Shown here one piece after another: positions 49,303 to 60,990 of a DNA stretch of 64,000 bases; position 1 is the first letter of the stretch, and every line of letters begins with the position of its first letter. The DNA lies in assembly GCA_017513195.1 (NCBI GenBank), contig JAFXGM010000018.1, positions 142,360-206,359 on the forward strand. Direction: 5' to 3'. Below the pieces are notes generated by a model. It was not told the origin of the DNA and searched no databases. It worked only from the letters and a program-made list of their open reading frames with translations. The DNA comes from Clostridia bacterium (GTDB taxonomy: Bacteria; Bacillota; Clostridia; Oscillospirales; Acutalibacteraceae). The position numbers and the translations under genes were made by a program.

Positions 49303-52300
49303 TTATTCTGCTACAGCTTCCTCGACCATCATATCGGTTTCGATTGCTTCTACTTCCTCTGCGATTGGTTCGGGGTTAATGTCGGGGTGCTTCATACCTG
49401 TACCTGCAGGAATAAGCTGACCGATAATAACGTTCTCCTTAAGACCAAAGAGTGAGTCTTCCTTACCCTTGATAGCGGCTTCGGTAAGAACACGTGTAGT
49501 CTCTTGGAAGGATGCTGCAGACATAAATGATTCTGTAGCCAAAGATGCCTTTGTAATACCAAGCAAGGTATGAGCATAGGTTGCGAATGAAAGACCTTCT
49601 TCACCTGCGTCAATACGAGCCTGAACGACAGCATTAGCATCTGCAATTTCCTTATACTCATAAGAGCTGCCTGCCAAAAGATTGGTAGAGCCTGCATCAA
49701 CAATTCTGAGTTTGCGCATCATCTGACGAACAATAACCTCAATGTGCTTATCGTTGATATCAACACCCTGTGTACGATATGCATTTTGAATTTCAGCAAT
49801 AATATATTCCTGAACTGCCTCGTGACCCTGAGCCTCCAAAATATCTTGTGGATATTTTGCACCCGGAACAAGTAAATCGCCGGCTTTTACATAATCGCCA
49901 TCGTTTACAAGTGTACGTGAGCCATAAGGAATAACAATCTTCTGTTCGGTTGCTGTCTCATCATTTGTGATAATAATCAAGTTGCTACGTTTTTCTTCAC
50001 GGAAAGTAACTCGACCATCAATCTTAGCAATAAGACCGCAAGCCTTAGGTTTACGTGCTTCAAAGAGTTCTTCAACACGTGGAAGACCCTGTGTAACGTC
50101 GGCAACGTCACCACCCGCAACACCACCGGTATGGAAGGTACGCATCGTAAGCTGTGTACCAGGCTCACCGATAGACTGAGCTGCAACTATACCAACTGCT
50201 TCACCAACAGTAACAGGCTTGTTGGTAGCAAGGTTAGCACCATAACACTTCTGACATACACCGTGATGGCTGTGACAGGTAAGAATTGAACGAATCTTGA
50301 TACGCTCGATACCTGCGTCAACAATGCGCTTAGCATCTTCTTTAGACATCATGTGGTCATTTGTGCAGATAACCTCACCTGTTTCAGGATGAATTGCGTT
50401 TTCTAGTAGATAACGGCCAACAAGACGTTCCTCGAGTGATTCGAGCAAGTGATTGCCGTCTTTAATGTCAAATACTTCAAGACCTTCATCGGTACCGCAA
50501 TCGAGGTCACGAACAATAACGTCCTGTGAAACGTCAACAAGACGACGTGTAAGATAACCGGAGTCAGCGGTACGAAGCGCTGTATCGGCAAGACCCTTAC
50601 GCGCACCACGAGATGAAATGAAGTATTCCAAAATGTTAAGACCTTCACGGTAGTTAGCACGAATTGGAACTTCGATGACCTTACCTGCAGTATTTGCAAT
50701 AAGACCACGCATACCTGCAAGCTGACGAATCTGGCTCATAGAACCACGGGCACCAGAGTCTGCCATCATAAAGATTGGGTTAAACTCGTCAAGGTTACCC
50801 CTAAGGGCGCCGGCGATATCCTCGGTAGCGTTGTTCCAAATTTCGATTACGTGACGGCTACGCTCATCATCACTGATAAGACCGCGACGATAGTTCTTTG
50901 TAATAGCGTCAATCTTCTTTTCAGCCTCGGCCAAAATTTCCTTCTTTTCGGGTGGAATAACAGCATCAATAACAGCAACTGTAATAGCACCCTTTGTAGA
51001 ATACTTAAAGCCGGTAGCCTTTACCTTATCAAGAACGATTGATGACTCACTTGTACCGTGGGTATCAATACAACGCTCAATAATTTTACCAAGAGCCTTC
51101 TTGCCAACCTTATTTTGAACGATGTCATCGTTAGATTCAATAAATTTCTTGCTTGGGTCTTTAACAGTAAAGCACCATTCAAGCTCAAACTCATTTTCAG
51201 CTTTGCTGCGATCAACAAAGCCCAAATCCTGAGGAATTGATTCGTTAAAGATAAGGAAACCAACTGTACACCAAACAAGTGCTGACTTACCTTCGGCGTT
51301 AGTCATACGAACGCGAATAGGCGCGTGAAGACCAATAACACCGTCGTTATAAGCCATCATAGCTTCATCTTTATCGCGGAACACCTTATTTGCGCCCGGT
51401 TCTTCTGACTTAACAAGTGTTAAGTAGTAACAACCAAGTACCATATCCTGTGTAGGAACCGCAACAGGCTTACCGTCAGCCGGTTTGAGAAGGTTGTTAG
51501 CAGCAAGCATAAGGAAACGTGCTTCTGCCTGAGCCTCTGCTGAAAGTGGCACGTGAATAGCCATCTGGTCACCGTCAAAGTCGGCGTTGTATGCGGTACA
51601 TACAAGTGGATGAAGTTTAAGTGCCTTACCCTCTACAAGTACGGGCTCAAACGCCTGAATACCAAGTCTGTGAAGTGTAGGAGCACGGTTAAGAAGAACA
51701 GGATGTTCTTTTATAACGAGCTCAAGCGCATCCCAAACCTCTGCAGAAGCGCGCTCTACCATCTTACGAGCGGTCTTGATATTTGTAACCGACTTGGTTT
51801 CAACCAAGCGTTTCATAATAAATGGTTTAAACAGCTCAAGTGCCATTTCCTTTGGCACACCGCACTGATACATTTGAAGTTCAGGTCCTACAACGATAAC
51901 CGAACGGCCAGAGTAGTCAACACGTTTACCAAGAAGGTTCTGACGGAAACGACCCTGCTTACCCTTAAGCATATCAGAAAGTGACTTAAGCGCACGGTTG
52001 TTAGGTCCTGTAACAGGCTTGCCGCGACGACCGTTGTCTATAAGAGCGTCAACAGCTTCCTGAAGCATACGCTTTTCGTTACGTACGATAATTTCAGGAG
52101 CGCCAAGTTCCATAAGTCTTTTTAGACGGTTGTTACGGTTAATAACACGACGATAAAGGTCATTAAGGTCACTTGTTGCGAAACGTCCACCGTCAAGCTG
52201 TACCATAGGACGAAGATCGGGTGGAATTACCGGAATAACGTCAAGAACCATCCATTCAGGCTTTTGACCTGATTGACGGAATGCTTCAAGCACTTCAAGA

Positions 52301-52944
52301 CGCTTAAGAATTCTAACGCGCTTTTGACCGCTGGTACCATCGTCTTCAAGCTCTTTACGAAGATTTTCGCAAATGTTATCAATATCGTTGCCGATTTCTA
52401 CAAGTAATTCCTTAATTGTTTCGGCACCCATACCGGCCTTAAATGCGTCTTCATATTTTTCACGCATTTCGTGATACTGCTTCTCGTTAAGAATTTGCTT
52501 CTTTTCAAGTGGTGTATCACCCGGGTCGGTAACAATGTACTGTGAGAAATAAAGTACGTGCTCAAGAGCTTTTGGTGATACTTCAAGAACGGTTGCCATA
52601 CGTGAAGGAATTGTCTTGAAATACCAAATGTGTGATACAGGAGCAGCGAGTTCAATGGTACCCATTCTTTCGCGGCGAACCTTTGCACGTGTTACTTCAA
52701 CACCGCAACGTTCACAAACCTTGCCCTTGTAACGAATTCTTTTATACTTACCGCAATGACATTCCCAGTCCTTAGTAGGTCCAAAAATGCGTTCGCAAAA
52801 TAGACCGCCGGTTTCTGGCTTTAATGTACGGTAGTTAATGGTCTCGGGTTTGGTAACCTCACCATAAGACCAGCTTCTGATTTGTTCGGGAGAAGCGAGA
52901 CCGATTTTTATAGATTCAAATGATAAATTCTTTTCTTCTGACAT
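49303..52944 (-). CDS. rpoC: DNA-directed RNA polymerase subunit beta'
   Basis: RpoC forms the catalytic core with RpoB. The 1213-residue protein has the N-terminal zinc site [23 protein letters not shown], the clamp helices, the Mg2+ motif [16 protein letters not shown] (about 453-468), the trigger-loop region [13 protein letters not shown], and a second zinc site from CGT...[13 protein letters not shown]. No intein and no large insertion. SD GGAGGG precedes the ATG, 19 bases after rpoB. Gram-positive type, ending in the acidic tail [16 protein letters not shown]. Confidence 0.98.
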   Translation of the reverse strand: MSEEKNLSFESIKIGLASPEQIRSWSYGEVTKPETINYRTLKPETGGLFCERIFGPTKDWECHCGKYKRIRYKGKVCERCGVEVTRAKVRRERMGTIELAAPVSHIWYFKTIPSRMATVLEVSPKALEHVLYFSQYIVTDPGDTPLEKKQILNEKQYHEMREKYEDAFKAGMGAETIKELLVEIGNDIDNICENLRKELEDDGTSGQKRVRILKRLEVLEAFRQSGQKPEWMVLDVIPVIPPDLRPMVQLDGGRFATSDLNDLYRRVINRNNRLKRLMELGAPEIIVRNEKRMLQEAVDALIDNGRRGKPVTGPNNRALKSLSDMLKGKQGRFRQNLLGKRVDYSGRSVIVVGPELQMYQCGVPKEMALELFKPFIMKRLVETKSVTNIKTARKMVERASAEVWDALELVIKEHPVLLNRAPTLHRLGIQAFEPVLVEGKALKLHPLVCTAYNADFDGDQMAIHVPLSAEAQAEARFLMLAANNLLKPADGKPVAVPTQDMVLGCYYLTLVKSEEPGANKVFRDKDEAMMAYNDGVIGLHAPIRVRMTNAEGKSALVWCTVGFLIFNESIPQDLGFVDRSKAENEFELEWCFTVKDPSKKFIESNDDIVQNKVGKKALGKIIERCIDTHGTSESSIVLDKVKATGFKYSTKGAITVAVIDAVIPPEKKEILAEAEKKIDAITKNYRRGLISDDERSRHVIEIWNNATEDIAGALRGNLDEFNPIFMMADSGARGSMSQIRQLAGMRGLIANTAGKVIEVPIRANYREGLNILEYFISSRGARKGLADTALRTADSGYLTRRLVDVSQDVIVRDLDCGTDEGLEVFDIKDGNHLLESLEERLVGRYLLENAIHPETGEVICTNDHMMSKEDAKRIVDAGIERIKIRSILTCHSHHGVCQKCYGANLATNKPVTVGEAVGIVAAQSIGEPGTQLTMRTFHTGGVAGGDVADVTQGLPRVEELFEARKPKACGLIAKIDGRVTFREEKRSNLIIITNDETATEQKIVIPYGSRTLVNDGDYVKAGDLLVPGAKYPQDILEAQGHEAVQEYIIAEIQNAYRTQGVDINDKHIEVIVRQMMRKLRIVDAGSTNLLAGSSYEYKEIADANAVVQARIDAGEEGLSFATYAHTLLGITKASLATESFMSAASFQETTRVLTEAAIKGKEDSLFGLKENVIIGQLIPAGTGMKHPDINPEPIAEEVEAIETDMMVEEAVAE

Positions 52945-52963
52945 AATCTCTCACCCTCCGTAA

Positions 52964-55900
52964 TTATTCTTCTGAACTATCAAAGTCAGAGTATTCATTG
53001 ATGTCTGCGATTTCCTCGCCGTTTTCGTCTTGGAAACCAAAGCCTTCAAAGTTACCATCGTTTACCAATGTTTCGTTAAATGCCTCATCATCGGCAACTA
53101 TTGGCTTTGAAAGGCCGATATCGTCATCATCGTCAAACGTTTGCTTAAGGTCAACCTCAACGCCGTCTTTATCAAGAACGCCGATAGCAAGACCGAGTGA
53201 CTGAAGTTCTTTAATAAGAACCTTAAAGGACTCAGGAACGCCTGCCTTAGGAACGTTTTGACCCTTAACGATTGCTTCGTAAGTCTTAACACGACCAACA
53301 ACGTCGTCAGACTTAACGGTAAGAATTTCCTGCAAGGTGTAAGCTGCACCGTAAGCTTCAAGTGCCCAAACTTCCATTTCACCGAAACGCTGACCACCAA
53401 ACTGTGCCTTACCACCGAGAGGCTGCTGAGTAACGAGTGAGTATGGACCGGTTGAACGAGCGTGAATCTTATCGTCAACCAAGTGATGAAGCTTGAGATA
53501 GTACATATAACCAACGGTTACCTTGTTATCAAACGGTTCACCGGTACGACCGTCATAAAGCTGTACCTTACCGTCCTCTGACATACCAGCCATCTCGAAG
53601 CACTTACGAATATCAGACTCGTGTGCACCGTCAAATACAGGTGTTGCAATGTTCCAACCCAAAGCCTTAGCTGCGTAACCTAGATGAACTTCGAGAACCT
53701 GACCGATATTCATACGAGAAGGAACGCCAAGTGGGTTAAGAACTATATCAAGTGGAGTACCGTCCGGCAAGAATGGCATATCTTCGCTAGGTAATATGCG
53801 GGAAACAACACCCTTATTACCGTGACGACCAGCCATCTTATCGCCGACAGAAATCTTACGTTTTTGTGCAATATAGCAACGTACAACCAGGTTAACGCCG
53901 GGGCTGAGCTCTGAAGAATTTGAACGGTCAAATACCTTTACGTCAACGATTGTACCATATTCACCGTGAGGTACACGAAGTGAAGTATCACGAACCTCAC
54001 GTGCCTTTTCACCAAAGATTGCACGAAGAAGTCGCTCTTCAGCGGTAAGCTCGGTTTCACCCTTAGGTGTTACCTTACCTACAAGTATATCGCCTGCCTT
54101 AACCTCGGCACCGATACGAATAATACCGCGTTCGTCAAGGTCTTTAAGTGCGTCATCACCAACGTTTGGAATGTCACGTGTAATTTCTTCAGGTCCAAGC
54201 TTGGTGTCACGACATTCGATTTGATATTCTTCAATATGGATTGAAGTGTAAATATCTTCACGAACAAGACGCTCATTAAGTAAAACAGCGTCCTCGTAGT
54301 TATAACCTTCCCAAGTCATAAAGCCGATAAGAGCGTTACGACCAAGAGAAATTTCACCATTGCTTGTAGCAGGACCGTCTGCAATAACCTGCTTTTCTTC
54401 TACAGTGTCACCTACTGATACGATTGGCTTTTGGTTAATACAGGTACCATGGTTAGAACGCAAGAACTTAATGAGGTTATATTCATCAATTTCACCGTTC
54501 TTTGCACGAATTTTAATAATATCAGCGCTAACATAGGTTACAACACCCGGACGTTTTGCCAATACAACAACGCCTGAGTCCACAGCTGCTTTATATTCCA
54601 TACCGGTAGCAACGATTGGGTTCTCTGGCTTTAATAGAGGCACAGCCTGCTTCTGCATGTTAGAGCCCATGAGCGCACGGTTGGTATCATCGTTTTCAAG
54701 GAATGGGATCATAGCTGTTGCTACAGATACAACCATCTTTGGTGATACGTCCATAAAGTCAGCACGTGAAGCTTCAACCTCGCTATAATTATCACGAATA
54801 CGAGCGTTAATCTTTTTATTAACAAAGAAGCCGTTTTCGTCAAGAGGTTCGTTAGCCTGTGCTACAACGTAATCGTCCTCTTCGTCAGCGGTCATATAAA
54901 CAACCTCGTCCAAAACCTGACCGGTGGATTTGTCAACACGACGGAAAGGAGCCTCTATAAAGCCGTACTTGTTAATCTTTGCATAGGTAGCAAGATAAGA
55001 AATAAGACCGATGTTAGGACCTTCAGGTGTCTCGATAGGACACATACGGCCATAGTGTGTATAGTGAACGTCACGCACTTCAAATGATGCACGATCACGA
55101 GAAAGACCGCCAGGACCAAGTGCTGACAAACGACGCTTGTGAGTAAGCTCGGAAAGTGGGTTTGTCTGATCCATAAACTGTGAAAGTGGTGATGAACCAA
55201 AGAACTCTTTAATAGCAGCAACAACAGTACGAATGTTTATAAGTGACTGTGGTGTAATGCTTTCAGCATCCTGTGCTTGAAGGCTCATCTTTTCACGAAC
55301 AACACGTTCCATACGTGTAAAGCCGATACGGAACTGGTTTTGTAAAAGCTCACCTACTGAACGAATACGACGGTTGCCAAGATGGTCAATATCGTCGACT
55401 GTACCTACTTCGTAAGGAAGACCAAGGAAGTAGTTTACGCTTGCGAAAATATCGTCAAGAGTAATGTGATTAGGAACAAGAACGGTTGCATTGTCAATAA
55501 TTGCAGCCTTTAACTCTTCCTTATCGCTGAATTCTTCCATCAACTCTTTAAGAACCGAATAAGAAACCTTTTCGTTAATGCCCTCTTTATCAAGTTCAGC
55601 AAGCTCTTCGGCTGTAAAGTCGACAAAGTCGCCAAGATTAACCATGCCGTTTGAAAGCACCTTAACCTCGTTTACATTGCCCTCTGCATCCTGAATCTTG
55701 ATATAAGCCTCCATTATACCCTTACGTTCAATGCTATCTGCTACTTCACGGGTAATAACGGTATCTACGTCAACAAGAATCTCGCCCGTTTCAGGATCAA
55801 CAATTGGACGAGCAGCTACCTTGCCGCGAATACGTGCAGCAATAGCAAGCTTTTTGTTGTACTTGTAACGACCAACGCGAGAAAGATCATAATGACGAGC

Positions 55901-56698
55901 GTTAAAGAACAACTGATCTAAATATGATTTTGCAGCCTCAATGGTTACAGGCTCGCTTGGGCGGATCTTTTTGTAAACCTCTACCAATGCATCTTCTACG
56001 CTCTTGGTTTCATCTGCTTCAAGTGTCTTGCCAAGGCGCTCACCGTCGCCAAGAAGTTCACGAATTTGTTCATTAGTACCAAGACCAAGCGCACGAATAA
56101 ACGTTGTAACAGGAAGCTTTCTGTTTTTGTCTATACGAACGTAAAGAACATCGTTTATGCTTGTTTCATACTCAATCCAAGCGCCGCGATTTGGAATAAT
56201 GGTAGATGAAAATAACTTTTTACCGGTTTTTTCCTCTATCTTTTTAGCAAAATAAACGCCGGGAGAACGAACTAACTGTGAAACAATAGCACGTTCAGCA
56301 CCGTTGATAACAAAGGTACCTGAATCTGTCATAAGCGGAAAATCGCCCATGAAAACTTCACTTTCTTTGATTTCACCGGTTTCATGATTTGTAAGTCTTG
56401 CAGTTACACGAAGAGGTGCCGCGTATGTTGTATCACGTGACTTGCATTCGGTAACGCTGTACTTTGGTTGTTCGTCAATACGATAGTCGATAAAAGTAAG
56501 CTCTAGATTGCCGCTGTGATCGGTAATTGCAGGCATATCCTTGAATACTTCCATCAAGCCTTCGGTGACAAACCAATTGTATGAATCCTTCTGAATTTCA
56601 ATGAGGTTAGGCATATCAATAACTTCATTGATTTTAGAGAACGTCATACGAGTGTTTTTACCCAACTGGACAGGTTTTACCATGTTGTTTGGCTCCAT
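52964..56698 (-). CDS. rpoB: DNA-directed RNA polymerase subunit beta
   Basis: The 1244-residue protein is complete, with [21 protein letters not shown], the rifampicin region [20 protein letters not shown] followed by [40 protein letters not shown] and the C-terminal [17 protein letters not shown]. The rifampicin-contact Gln, Asp, His, Arg and Ser (E. coli 513, 516, 526, 529, 531) are all wild type, so the enzyme is predicted sensitive; E. coli Gln510 is Pro here. An acidic tail ends the protein. rplJL does not precede it; it has its own perfect consensus promoter and a leader of about 130 bases. Confidence 0.98.
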   Translation of the reverse strand: MEPNNMVKPVQLGKNTRMTFSKINEVIDMPNLIEIQKDSYNWFVTEGLMEVFKDMPAITDHSGNLELTFIDYRIDEQPKYSVTECKSRDTTYAAPLRVTARLTNHETGEIKESEVFMGDFPLMTDSGTFVINGAERAIVSQLVRSPGVYFAKKIEEKTGKKLFSSTIIPNRGAWIEYETSINDVLYVRIDKNRKLPVTTFIRALGLGTNEQIRELLGDGERLGKTLEADETKSVEDALVEVYKKIRPSEPVTIEAAKSYLDQLFFNARHYDLSRVGRYKYNKKLAIAARIRGKVAARPIVDPETGEILVDVDTVITREVADSIERKGIMEAYIKIQDAEGNVNEVKVLSNGMVNLGDFVDFTAEELAELDKEGINEKVSYSVLKELMEEFSDKEELKAAIIDNATVLVPNHITLDDIFASVNYFLGLPYEVGTVDDIDHLGNRRIRSVGELLQNQFRIGFTRMERVVREKMSLQAQDAESITPQSLINIRTVVAAIKEFFGSSPLSQFMDQTNPLSELTHKRRLSALGPGGLSRDRASFEVRDVHYTHYGRMCPIETPEGPNIGLISYLATYAKINKYGFIEAPFRRVDKSTGQVLDEVVYMTADEEDDYVVAQANEPLDENGFFVNKKINARIRDNYSEVEASRADFMDVSPKMVVSVATAMIPFLENDDTNRALMGSNMQKQAVPLLKPENPIVATGMEYKAAVDSGVVVLAKRPGVVTYVSADIIKIRAKNGEIDEYNLIKFLRSNHGTCINQKPIVSVGDTVEEKQVIADGPATSNGEISLGRNALIGFMTWEGYNYEDAVLLNERLVREDIYTSIHIEEYQIECRDTKLGPEEITRDIPNVGDDALKDLDERGIIRIGAEVKAGDILVGKVTPKGETELTAEERLLRAIFGEKAREVRDTSLRVPHGEYGTIVDVKVFDRSNSSELSPGVNLVVRCYIAQKRKISVGDKMAGRHGNKGVVSRILPSEDMPFLPDGTPLDIVLNPLGVPSRMNIGQVLEVHLGYAAKALGWNIATPVFDGAHESDIRKCFEMAGMSEDGKVQLYDGRTGEPFDNKVTVGYMYYLKLHHLVDDKIHARSTGPYSLVTQQPLGGKAQFGGQRFGEMEVWALEAYGAAYTLQEILTVKSDDVVGRVKTYEAIVKGQNVPKAGVPESFKVLIKELQSLGLAIGVLDKDGVEVDLKQTFDDDDDIGLSKPIVADDEAFNETLVNDGNFEGFGFQDENGEEIADINEYSDFDSSEE

Positions 56699-56730
56699 AG
56701 GTTTTCAATCACTCCTACTTTAATAATCGC

Positions 56731-56750
56731 GATATTTCACAAGAAATATC
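56731..56750 (-). promoter_or_regulatory. hairpin in the rpoB leader
   Basis: Perfect stem GATATTTC/GAAATATC with a 4-base loop, about 33 bases ahead of the rpoB ATG. It has no T-run, so it is not a terminator. A role in rpoB control is only a possibility. Confidence 0.4.
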
Positions 56751-56836
56751 TGCCAATAATTTGTGGGATTTTTGCCTTAAAAACTTCATCCAATCCGTCA
56801 CAAAGGCGCAAACTCCCCCATCATTAGTAATTTCAT

Positions 56837-56865
56837 ATTATATACCCATAAAATCTAGATGTCAA
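56837..56865 (-). promoter_or_regulatory. consensus promoter of rpoBC
   Basis: Minus strand -35 TTGACA (56860-56865), 17-base spacer, -10 TATAAT (56837-56842): a full match to the sigma-A consensus. Confidence 0.9.
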
Positions 56866-56896
56866 GCGGTTTTAGGAATTTTTTTGCAAAAAATTA

Positions 56897-56923
56897 CTGC
56901 AAAGACAAATTTTGCCTTTGCAG
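56897..56923 (-). terminator. terminator after the U32 peptidase gene
   Basis: CTGCAAAG/CTTTGCAG stem, then TAATTTTTTT on the minus strand. Confidence 0.85.
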
Positions 56924-56939
56924 CAGAAAAAATTTTTTA

Positions 56940-58985
56940 TTAAATTAAATCACGATAATATAAATTTCTTGTGTAATCACCCGTTGGTTTTTTGCCACTA
57001 TAATACATATTTATTATATCACTTTCTTGCGCTTGTGTTTCGTTTGTAAAGTATAGCAACAGATAATCGACGGGCGGTATTTCGTCAAGTCTATCGCCCA
57101 TATAAAGTGGTGCCGAATTAAGTAGCTCGCTATAGCCTTGCCTACACATAACAGGAAACTCTATACCCTTGCGGTCAACAAGCATGCCCATTTTGTCACA
57201 CTCGGCACAGGTTCTGCCATTTTTGATTGGACAGTTGCGCGTAAGCATAAGCGGTAGTCTGCCGTAAGCAAAGATACCGACGGGTGACAGAGAACCAATA
57301 CTTTTAATTTCTTTAACCGAAATTTCAGCCGACAACGTTTGTATATCAACGCCAATATCATTAAGTGTTTTAATAGTTTGATTATTGTTTGCGTTAAGAC
57401 CTACGGCACCGATAACCTTAAATCCTAAAGACTTTGCGATTGCTACCGCAGAAAGATTACCGCAATAAGCGGCAGTTATACCCTGCTGTTTTAAACATTC
57501 AAGTCTTTTTATAACCACTGCTTCGTTACCGATATATCTCGGCAGTTCGGCAATAATTTCTACCCCGTCAATTTGTGGCATTTCACATTCATACGGCAAT
57601 ATTATTGTTTTAATACAACCTAGTTTTTCCGGTATTTGCTCTACACTTGAAAATCGGGCAATAAACTGCTTTTTACCATTTAGGCTATTCATACCATCAA
57701 AATTGGGCACGGTATATTCGTTTAAGTTAACTTCAGCTCTTTTTTTGTCAAGCTGTTCTATTGCATCGCGACGAAGCGCATTAAGAGCCGATGCCGCTAC
57801 AAAAAGTCCATCATCAAGGTTAAGTGTTATATCTTTACAAAAATACGGTGTGTTACCAAGCTTGGTAAGATTATCAATAACTGTTTGTTTTTCTAATGCC
57901 TTGGTTTTTGCCGCTTGCGGTATATCACCACTAACCGTAACCGTATTTTTATCATCGCTTACGATAAGCATCATAGGCTTGTCAGCTAAAATTTGGGCAT
58001 CAATTTTAATAGATACACTTTGTCTTTCAGCTCGATACAATTCATGCAGATAGCTGTATGTATCCCCTGCCGCTATAACATCGTCTTTTGTACGAATACC
58101 AAACATATCTCGACCTAAATTGCCATTATAATAACCATCGGTAAATCCCGAACGAGAAAATACGTCTTGTAACGTTTTGAATAGTTTTGCATCTATAAAT
58201 CCGTTATCTACCGCCTGTCTGCAAGCGGCGGTTGCGGCCGAAACGTACTCGGGGCGTTTCATTCTACCCTCTATTTTAAGGGATGCCACGCCCATTTCTT
58301 TTAGTTCGTTTATATATTCGTAAAGGCATAAATCTTTAAGACTTAAATCATAACCCGTACCATTTTGTGCCTTAAAAGGCAAACGACAAGGGCCTGCGCA
58401 AAGACCGCGGTTTCCACTGCGTGCACCAAGTACCGATGATAAAAGGCACTGCCCCGATACACTCATACAAAGCGCACCGTGAACAAAGACTTCGACCTCA
58501 ATACCTGTTTCATTTGCCGTCGCACAAAACTGTTGCAATTCTTGCTTGCTCATTTCACGCGATACAACAACACGTGTAAAGCCTAATTCTTTTAACAATT
58601 TAAGGCACGCAGGTGAATGAACGGTCATTTGCGTTGATGCGTGTAGCTGTAAATCGGGTATGTGTTTATGAATTAAAGAAGCTAAACCTAAATCAGAAAT
58701 AATAACAGCGTCCACACCGCATTTGTAAGCTGTAAGCGCCACATCAAATGCCGCTTGAAGCTCTGACTGCTTTATCATTATATTAAGTGCAAGATACACC
58801 TTTACCCCACGAATGTGACAGTAACGGACAGTATCAATTATATCGTTATCGTCAAAGTTGTCGGCATTACGTCGTGCCGAAAACTGCTTGGCACCAATAT
58901 ACACCGCATCGGCGCCACTGCGCACAGCCGCCGCCAAAGACTCGGGACTGCCAACGGGCGCTAAAACCTCAGGATTAAAAGCCAT
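56940..58985 (-). CDS. U32 family peptidase (with DUF3656-type C-terminal half)
   Basis: The 681-residue protein starts at the ATG at 58985; the GTG at 58994 lies in the SD AGGTGA. It has the U32 N-terminal barrel: LAPVGSPESLAAAVRSGADAVYIGAKQFSARRNADNF, the HASTQMTVHSP segment, the cysteine cluster VFVHGALCMSVSGQCLLSS, then GNRGLCAGPCRLPF and SLKIEGRMKRPEYVS. The C-terminal part (about 390-680) ends with a second Cys set (NCPIKNGRTCAECD). Large U32 proteins of this form include RlhA-like rRNA hydroxylases and protein or RNA modifying enzymes; true proteolysis is doubtful. It is probably a single-gene unit. Confidence 0.9.
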   Translation of the reverse strand: MAFNPEVLAPVGSPESLAAAVRSGADAVYIGAKQFSARRNADNFDDNDIIDTVRYCHIRGVKVYLALNIMIKQSELQAAFDVALTAYKCGVDAVIISDLGLASLIHKHIPDLQLHASTQMTVHSPACLKLLKELGFTRVVVSREMSKQELQQFCATANETGIEVEVFVHGALCMSVSGQCLLSSVLGARSGNRGLCAGPCRLPFKAQNGTGYDLSLKDLCLYEYINELKEMGVASLKIEGRMKRPEYVSAATAACRQAVDNGFIDAKLFKTLQDVFSRSGFTDGYYNGNLGRDMFGIRTKDDVIAAGDTYSYLHELYRAERQSVSIKIDAQILADKPMMLIVSDDKNTVTVSGDIPQAAKTKALEKQTVIDNLTKLGNTPYFCKDITLNLDDGLFVAASALNALRRDAIEQLDKKRAEVNLNEYTVPNFDGMNSLNGKKQFIARFSSVEQIPEKLGCIKTIILPYECEMPQIDGVEIIAELPRYIGNEAVVIKRLECLKQQGITAAYCGNLSAVAIAKSLGFKVIGAVGLNANNNQTIKTLNDIGVDIQTLSAEISVKEIKSIGSLSPVGIFAYGRLPLMLTRNCPIKNGRTCAECDKMGMLVDRKGIEFPVMCRQGYSELLNSAPLYMGDRLDEIPPVDYLLLYFTNETQAQESDIINMYYSGKKPTGDYTRNLYYRDLI

Positions 58986-59009
58986 ATCTTTCACCTACCT
59001 AAAACAAAA

Positions 59010-59039
59010 AAATGGAGTAGGAATTGCCCTACTCCATTT
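59010..59039 (-). terminator. terminator after the alpha/beta hydrolase gene
   Basis: AAATGGAGTAGG/CCTACTCCATTT stem, loop of 6, then TTTTTTTGTTTT on the minus strand. It also lies ahead of the U32 gene. Confidence 0.85.
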
Positions 59040-59075
59040 ATTATATATGAAACTTAGAAAAAATTAAAGTGTTTT

Positions 59076-59816
59076 TTAGTTTGCCAAAATAAAATCTGCT
59101 ACTGTTTGTCCAAATCCGCCGTCACCGTCTTGGGTTTCGGCTTCAACATAGGCGCAATGGTTACCGTGCATAAGCTTGTGTGTAATCTTGTCACTATGAC
59201 CAAAATGCTTTAATGTTGTAATGAGCAGCTGTGTTTGCTCGAAGCGGTTAAACATATCATTATCAGACACAATAATCAGCATTGGTGGGTACTCGCTATC
59301 AACACCAACATAATATAGCGGTGCTCTTTCGTCAACAATAACACGCTTGCCGTCAATGCCGCTTTTTTGCAGCACGTTAAAGTGGGCTGTCGGCTGACCT
59401 GCATCATGCACAAAGCCCGCAATATCCATAACATTTATATTATGGCGAGCTAAATATTCCTTATTAAAGCAAAGCAGTTGTGACATATATCCGCCCGCTG
59501 AGCTACCACCAACATATATACCGGTAGATTTACCGTAATTATCAATGTTTCTAAATACCCAAGCAACTGACTCGGCAACATCAAGCAAAAAATCGGGATA
59601 TTTTGCCTGCGGGTACATACGATAGTTTACACTTACTGCCGCTATACCACGGTTTGCCAAATACTCGCAAAAGAATTTAACGTCCGACTTATCGCCTGCT
59701 TGTATACCACCGCCGTGAAAATAAACAAAGGTTTTAAACTGCTCAGTATCTGGCAGATAAATATCTAAACACTGTTTAGTCTCTTTATTATAACAAACAT
59801 CAAGAAATTTTTTCAT
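59076..59816 (-). CDS. alpha/beta hydrolase (esterase/lipase, HSL-like)
   Basis: The 246-residue protein begins at the ATG at 59816 (SD AAGAGGTG). It has the HGGG oxyanion motif (VYFHGGGIQAG, about residues 33-43), the nucleophile motif GGSSAGGY (about 105-112), an acid in IIVSDNDMFN and a histidine in LMHGNHCAYV, so the Ser-Asp-His triad is complete. No signal peptide, so cytosolic. The HGGG form is that of hormone-sensitive-lipase-like carboxylesterases. The substrate is unknown. Confidence 0.88.
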   Translation of the reverse strand: MKKFLDVCYNKETKQCLDIYLPDTEQFKTFVYFHGGGIQAGDKSDVKFFCEYLANRGIAAVSVNYRMYPQAKYPDFLLDVAESVAWVFRNIDNYGKSTGIYVGGSSAGGYMSQLLCFNKEYLARHNINVMDIAGFVHDAGQPTAHFNVLQKSGIDGKRVIVDERAPLYYVGVDSEYPPMLIIVSDNDMFNRFEQTQLLITTLKHFGHSDKITHKLMHGNHCAYVEAETQDGDGGFGQTVADFILAN

Positions 59817-59884
59817 TTTAAACACCTCTTAAATTCTTCGCCTAATTATATCATTTTGGCAAATAAATGTAAAGCAGTAAAACA

Positions 59885-59912
59885 AAAATCCCCTGCATTT
59901 GCAGAGGATTTT
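59885..59912 (-). terminator. terminator after the degV gene
   Basis: AAAATCCCCTGC/GCAGAGGATTTT stem with one C-A mismatch, loop ATTT, then TTTTGTTTT on the minus strand. Confidence 0.8.
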
Positions 59913-59918
59913 ATTATT

Positions 59919-60785
59919 TTATCTTTCATTTGCAAGGAAAAAGAGAGCCAAAGTTCCGGGACCGGAATGTGAGCCGATTACAGGACCTACATAAGTTATA
60001 ACTTGCACCTTAGCACCGCTATTTTCCTTTAACATGTCGGCGAGTGTGTTTGCATCATCAATACAATCACCGTGCGATATAAACACAACACCGTCTTTTT
60101 TATCAAGTGCAGTTTCCGCATATAAATCGGCAATTGCCTTAAGCGCCGCTTTACGACCGCGAACCTTTGATACGCTAATAAGCTTTCCGTTATTGTCCAT
60201 CCTCATAACGGGCTTAATATTAAGCATACCACCTACAAGCGCTGTGGTTGCACTAATACGACCGCCTGCTTTTAAATATTTAAGGTCATCTACCGTAAAC
60301 CAATGGCAAACCTTAAGCTTGGTGTCTTCGGCAAAGCTTGCAACCTCATCTAACGTAGCGCCCGCTGCTTTTTTATCTACAGAAAGTTTTACAAGCAGTC
60401 CATAGCCTGCCGAAGCACAAAGCGTATCAACAACTACTACCTTGCTGCCCTCATATTCGGTCATAATTTCTTCTGCCGCTTCGCGAGCAAAATTACACGT
60501 AGCCGAAAGTCCTGATGAAAAACCAAGATACAAAATATCGTATCCTTCTTTTACAATGCTCTCAAACGCGTCGTAAAATTTGCCCATATTCGCGGCAGAG
60601 GTTTTAGGCAAGGCACCGTTTCTCATTTTTTTATAAAATTCGTGCGCAGGAATTTCGTGGTCAGAATATTCTTTTGTGTCGCCACCAAACACAAGGCTAA
60701 GGCTACAATATTTTACGCCCCACTCATTTAATAAATCGCACGAAATATCGCACGCAGAATCTGCAAATATTATGTAATCACGCAT
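59919..60785 (-). CDS. DegV family fatty acid-binding protein
   Basis: DegV (FakB-like) proteins bind a fatty acid that FakA phosphorylates for membrane lipid synthesis. The 288-residue protein has ADSACDISCDLL near the start, the fatty-acid phosphate residues TSAANMGKFYDAFE and LYLGFSSGLSATCNFAR (about 88-104), FTVDDLKYLKAGGRIS and the C-terminal GPVIGSHSGPGTLALFF with the conserved SH.GPG. Length is normal. SD AAAAGGAG precedes the ATG. It is a single-gene unit. Confidence 0.93.
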   Translation of the reverse strand: MRDYIIFADSACDISCDLLNEWGVKYCSLSLVFGGDTKEYSDHEIPAHEFYKKMRNGALPKTSAANMGKFYDAFESIVKEGYDILYLGFSSGLSATCNFAREAAEEIMTEYEGSKVVVVDTLCASAGYGLLVKLSVDKKAAGATLDEVASFAEDTKLKVCHWFTVDDLKYLKAGGRISATTALVGGMLNIKPVMRMDNNGKLISVSKVRGRKAALKAIADLYAETALDKKDGVVFISHGDCIDDANTLADMLKENSGAKVQVITYVGPVIGSHSGPGTLALFFLANER

Positions 60786-60956
60786 AGAAATAAGCTCCTT
60801 TTGATGAATGTGTTGATTTCAAAACCATAACACTATTATTTTATTAAAGCGTCCCATAAAATACAATCTATTAAGCGCAAAACCCACTCTACCCAAAATT
60901 CTTATCTCTCTACTCACAGTAGAAACACAGTGTTTATGCGATTTCAAAACGCAAAA

Positions 60957-60983
60957 AGCGGCAAGGAATAACTCCTTGCCGCT
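60957..60983 (-). terminator. terminator after the Gfo/Idh/MocA gene
   Basis: AGCGGCAAGGA/TCCTTGCCGCT, loop of 5, then TTTTTGCG on the minus strand. Confidence 0.9.
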
Positions 60984-60990
60984 AATAAAT

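Noticed and set aside
49303-56698. Intein, split or rifampicin-resistance changes in rpoB/rpoC
   Set aside because: Both proteins have standard length and the key rifampicin-contact residues are wild type.
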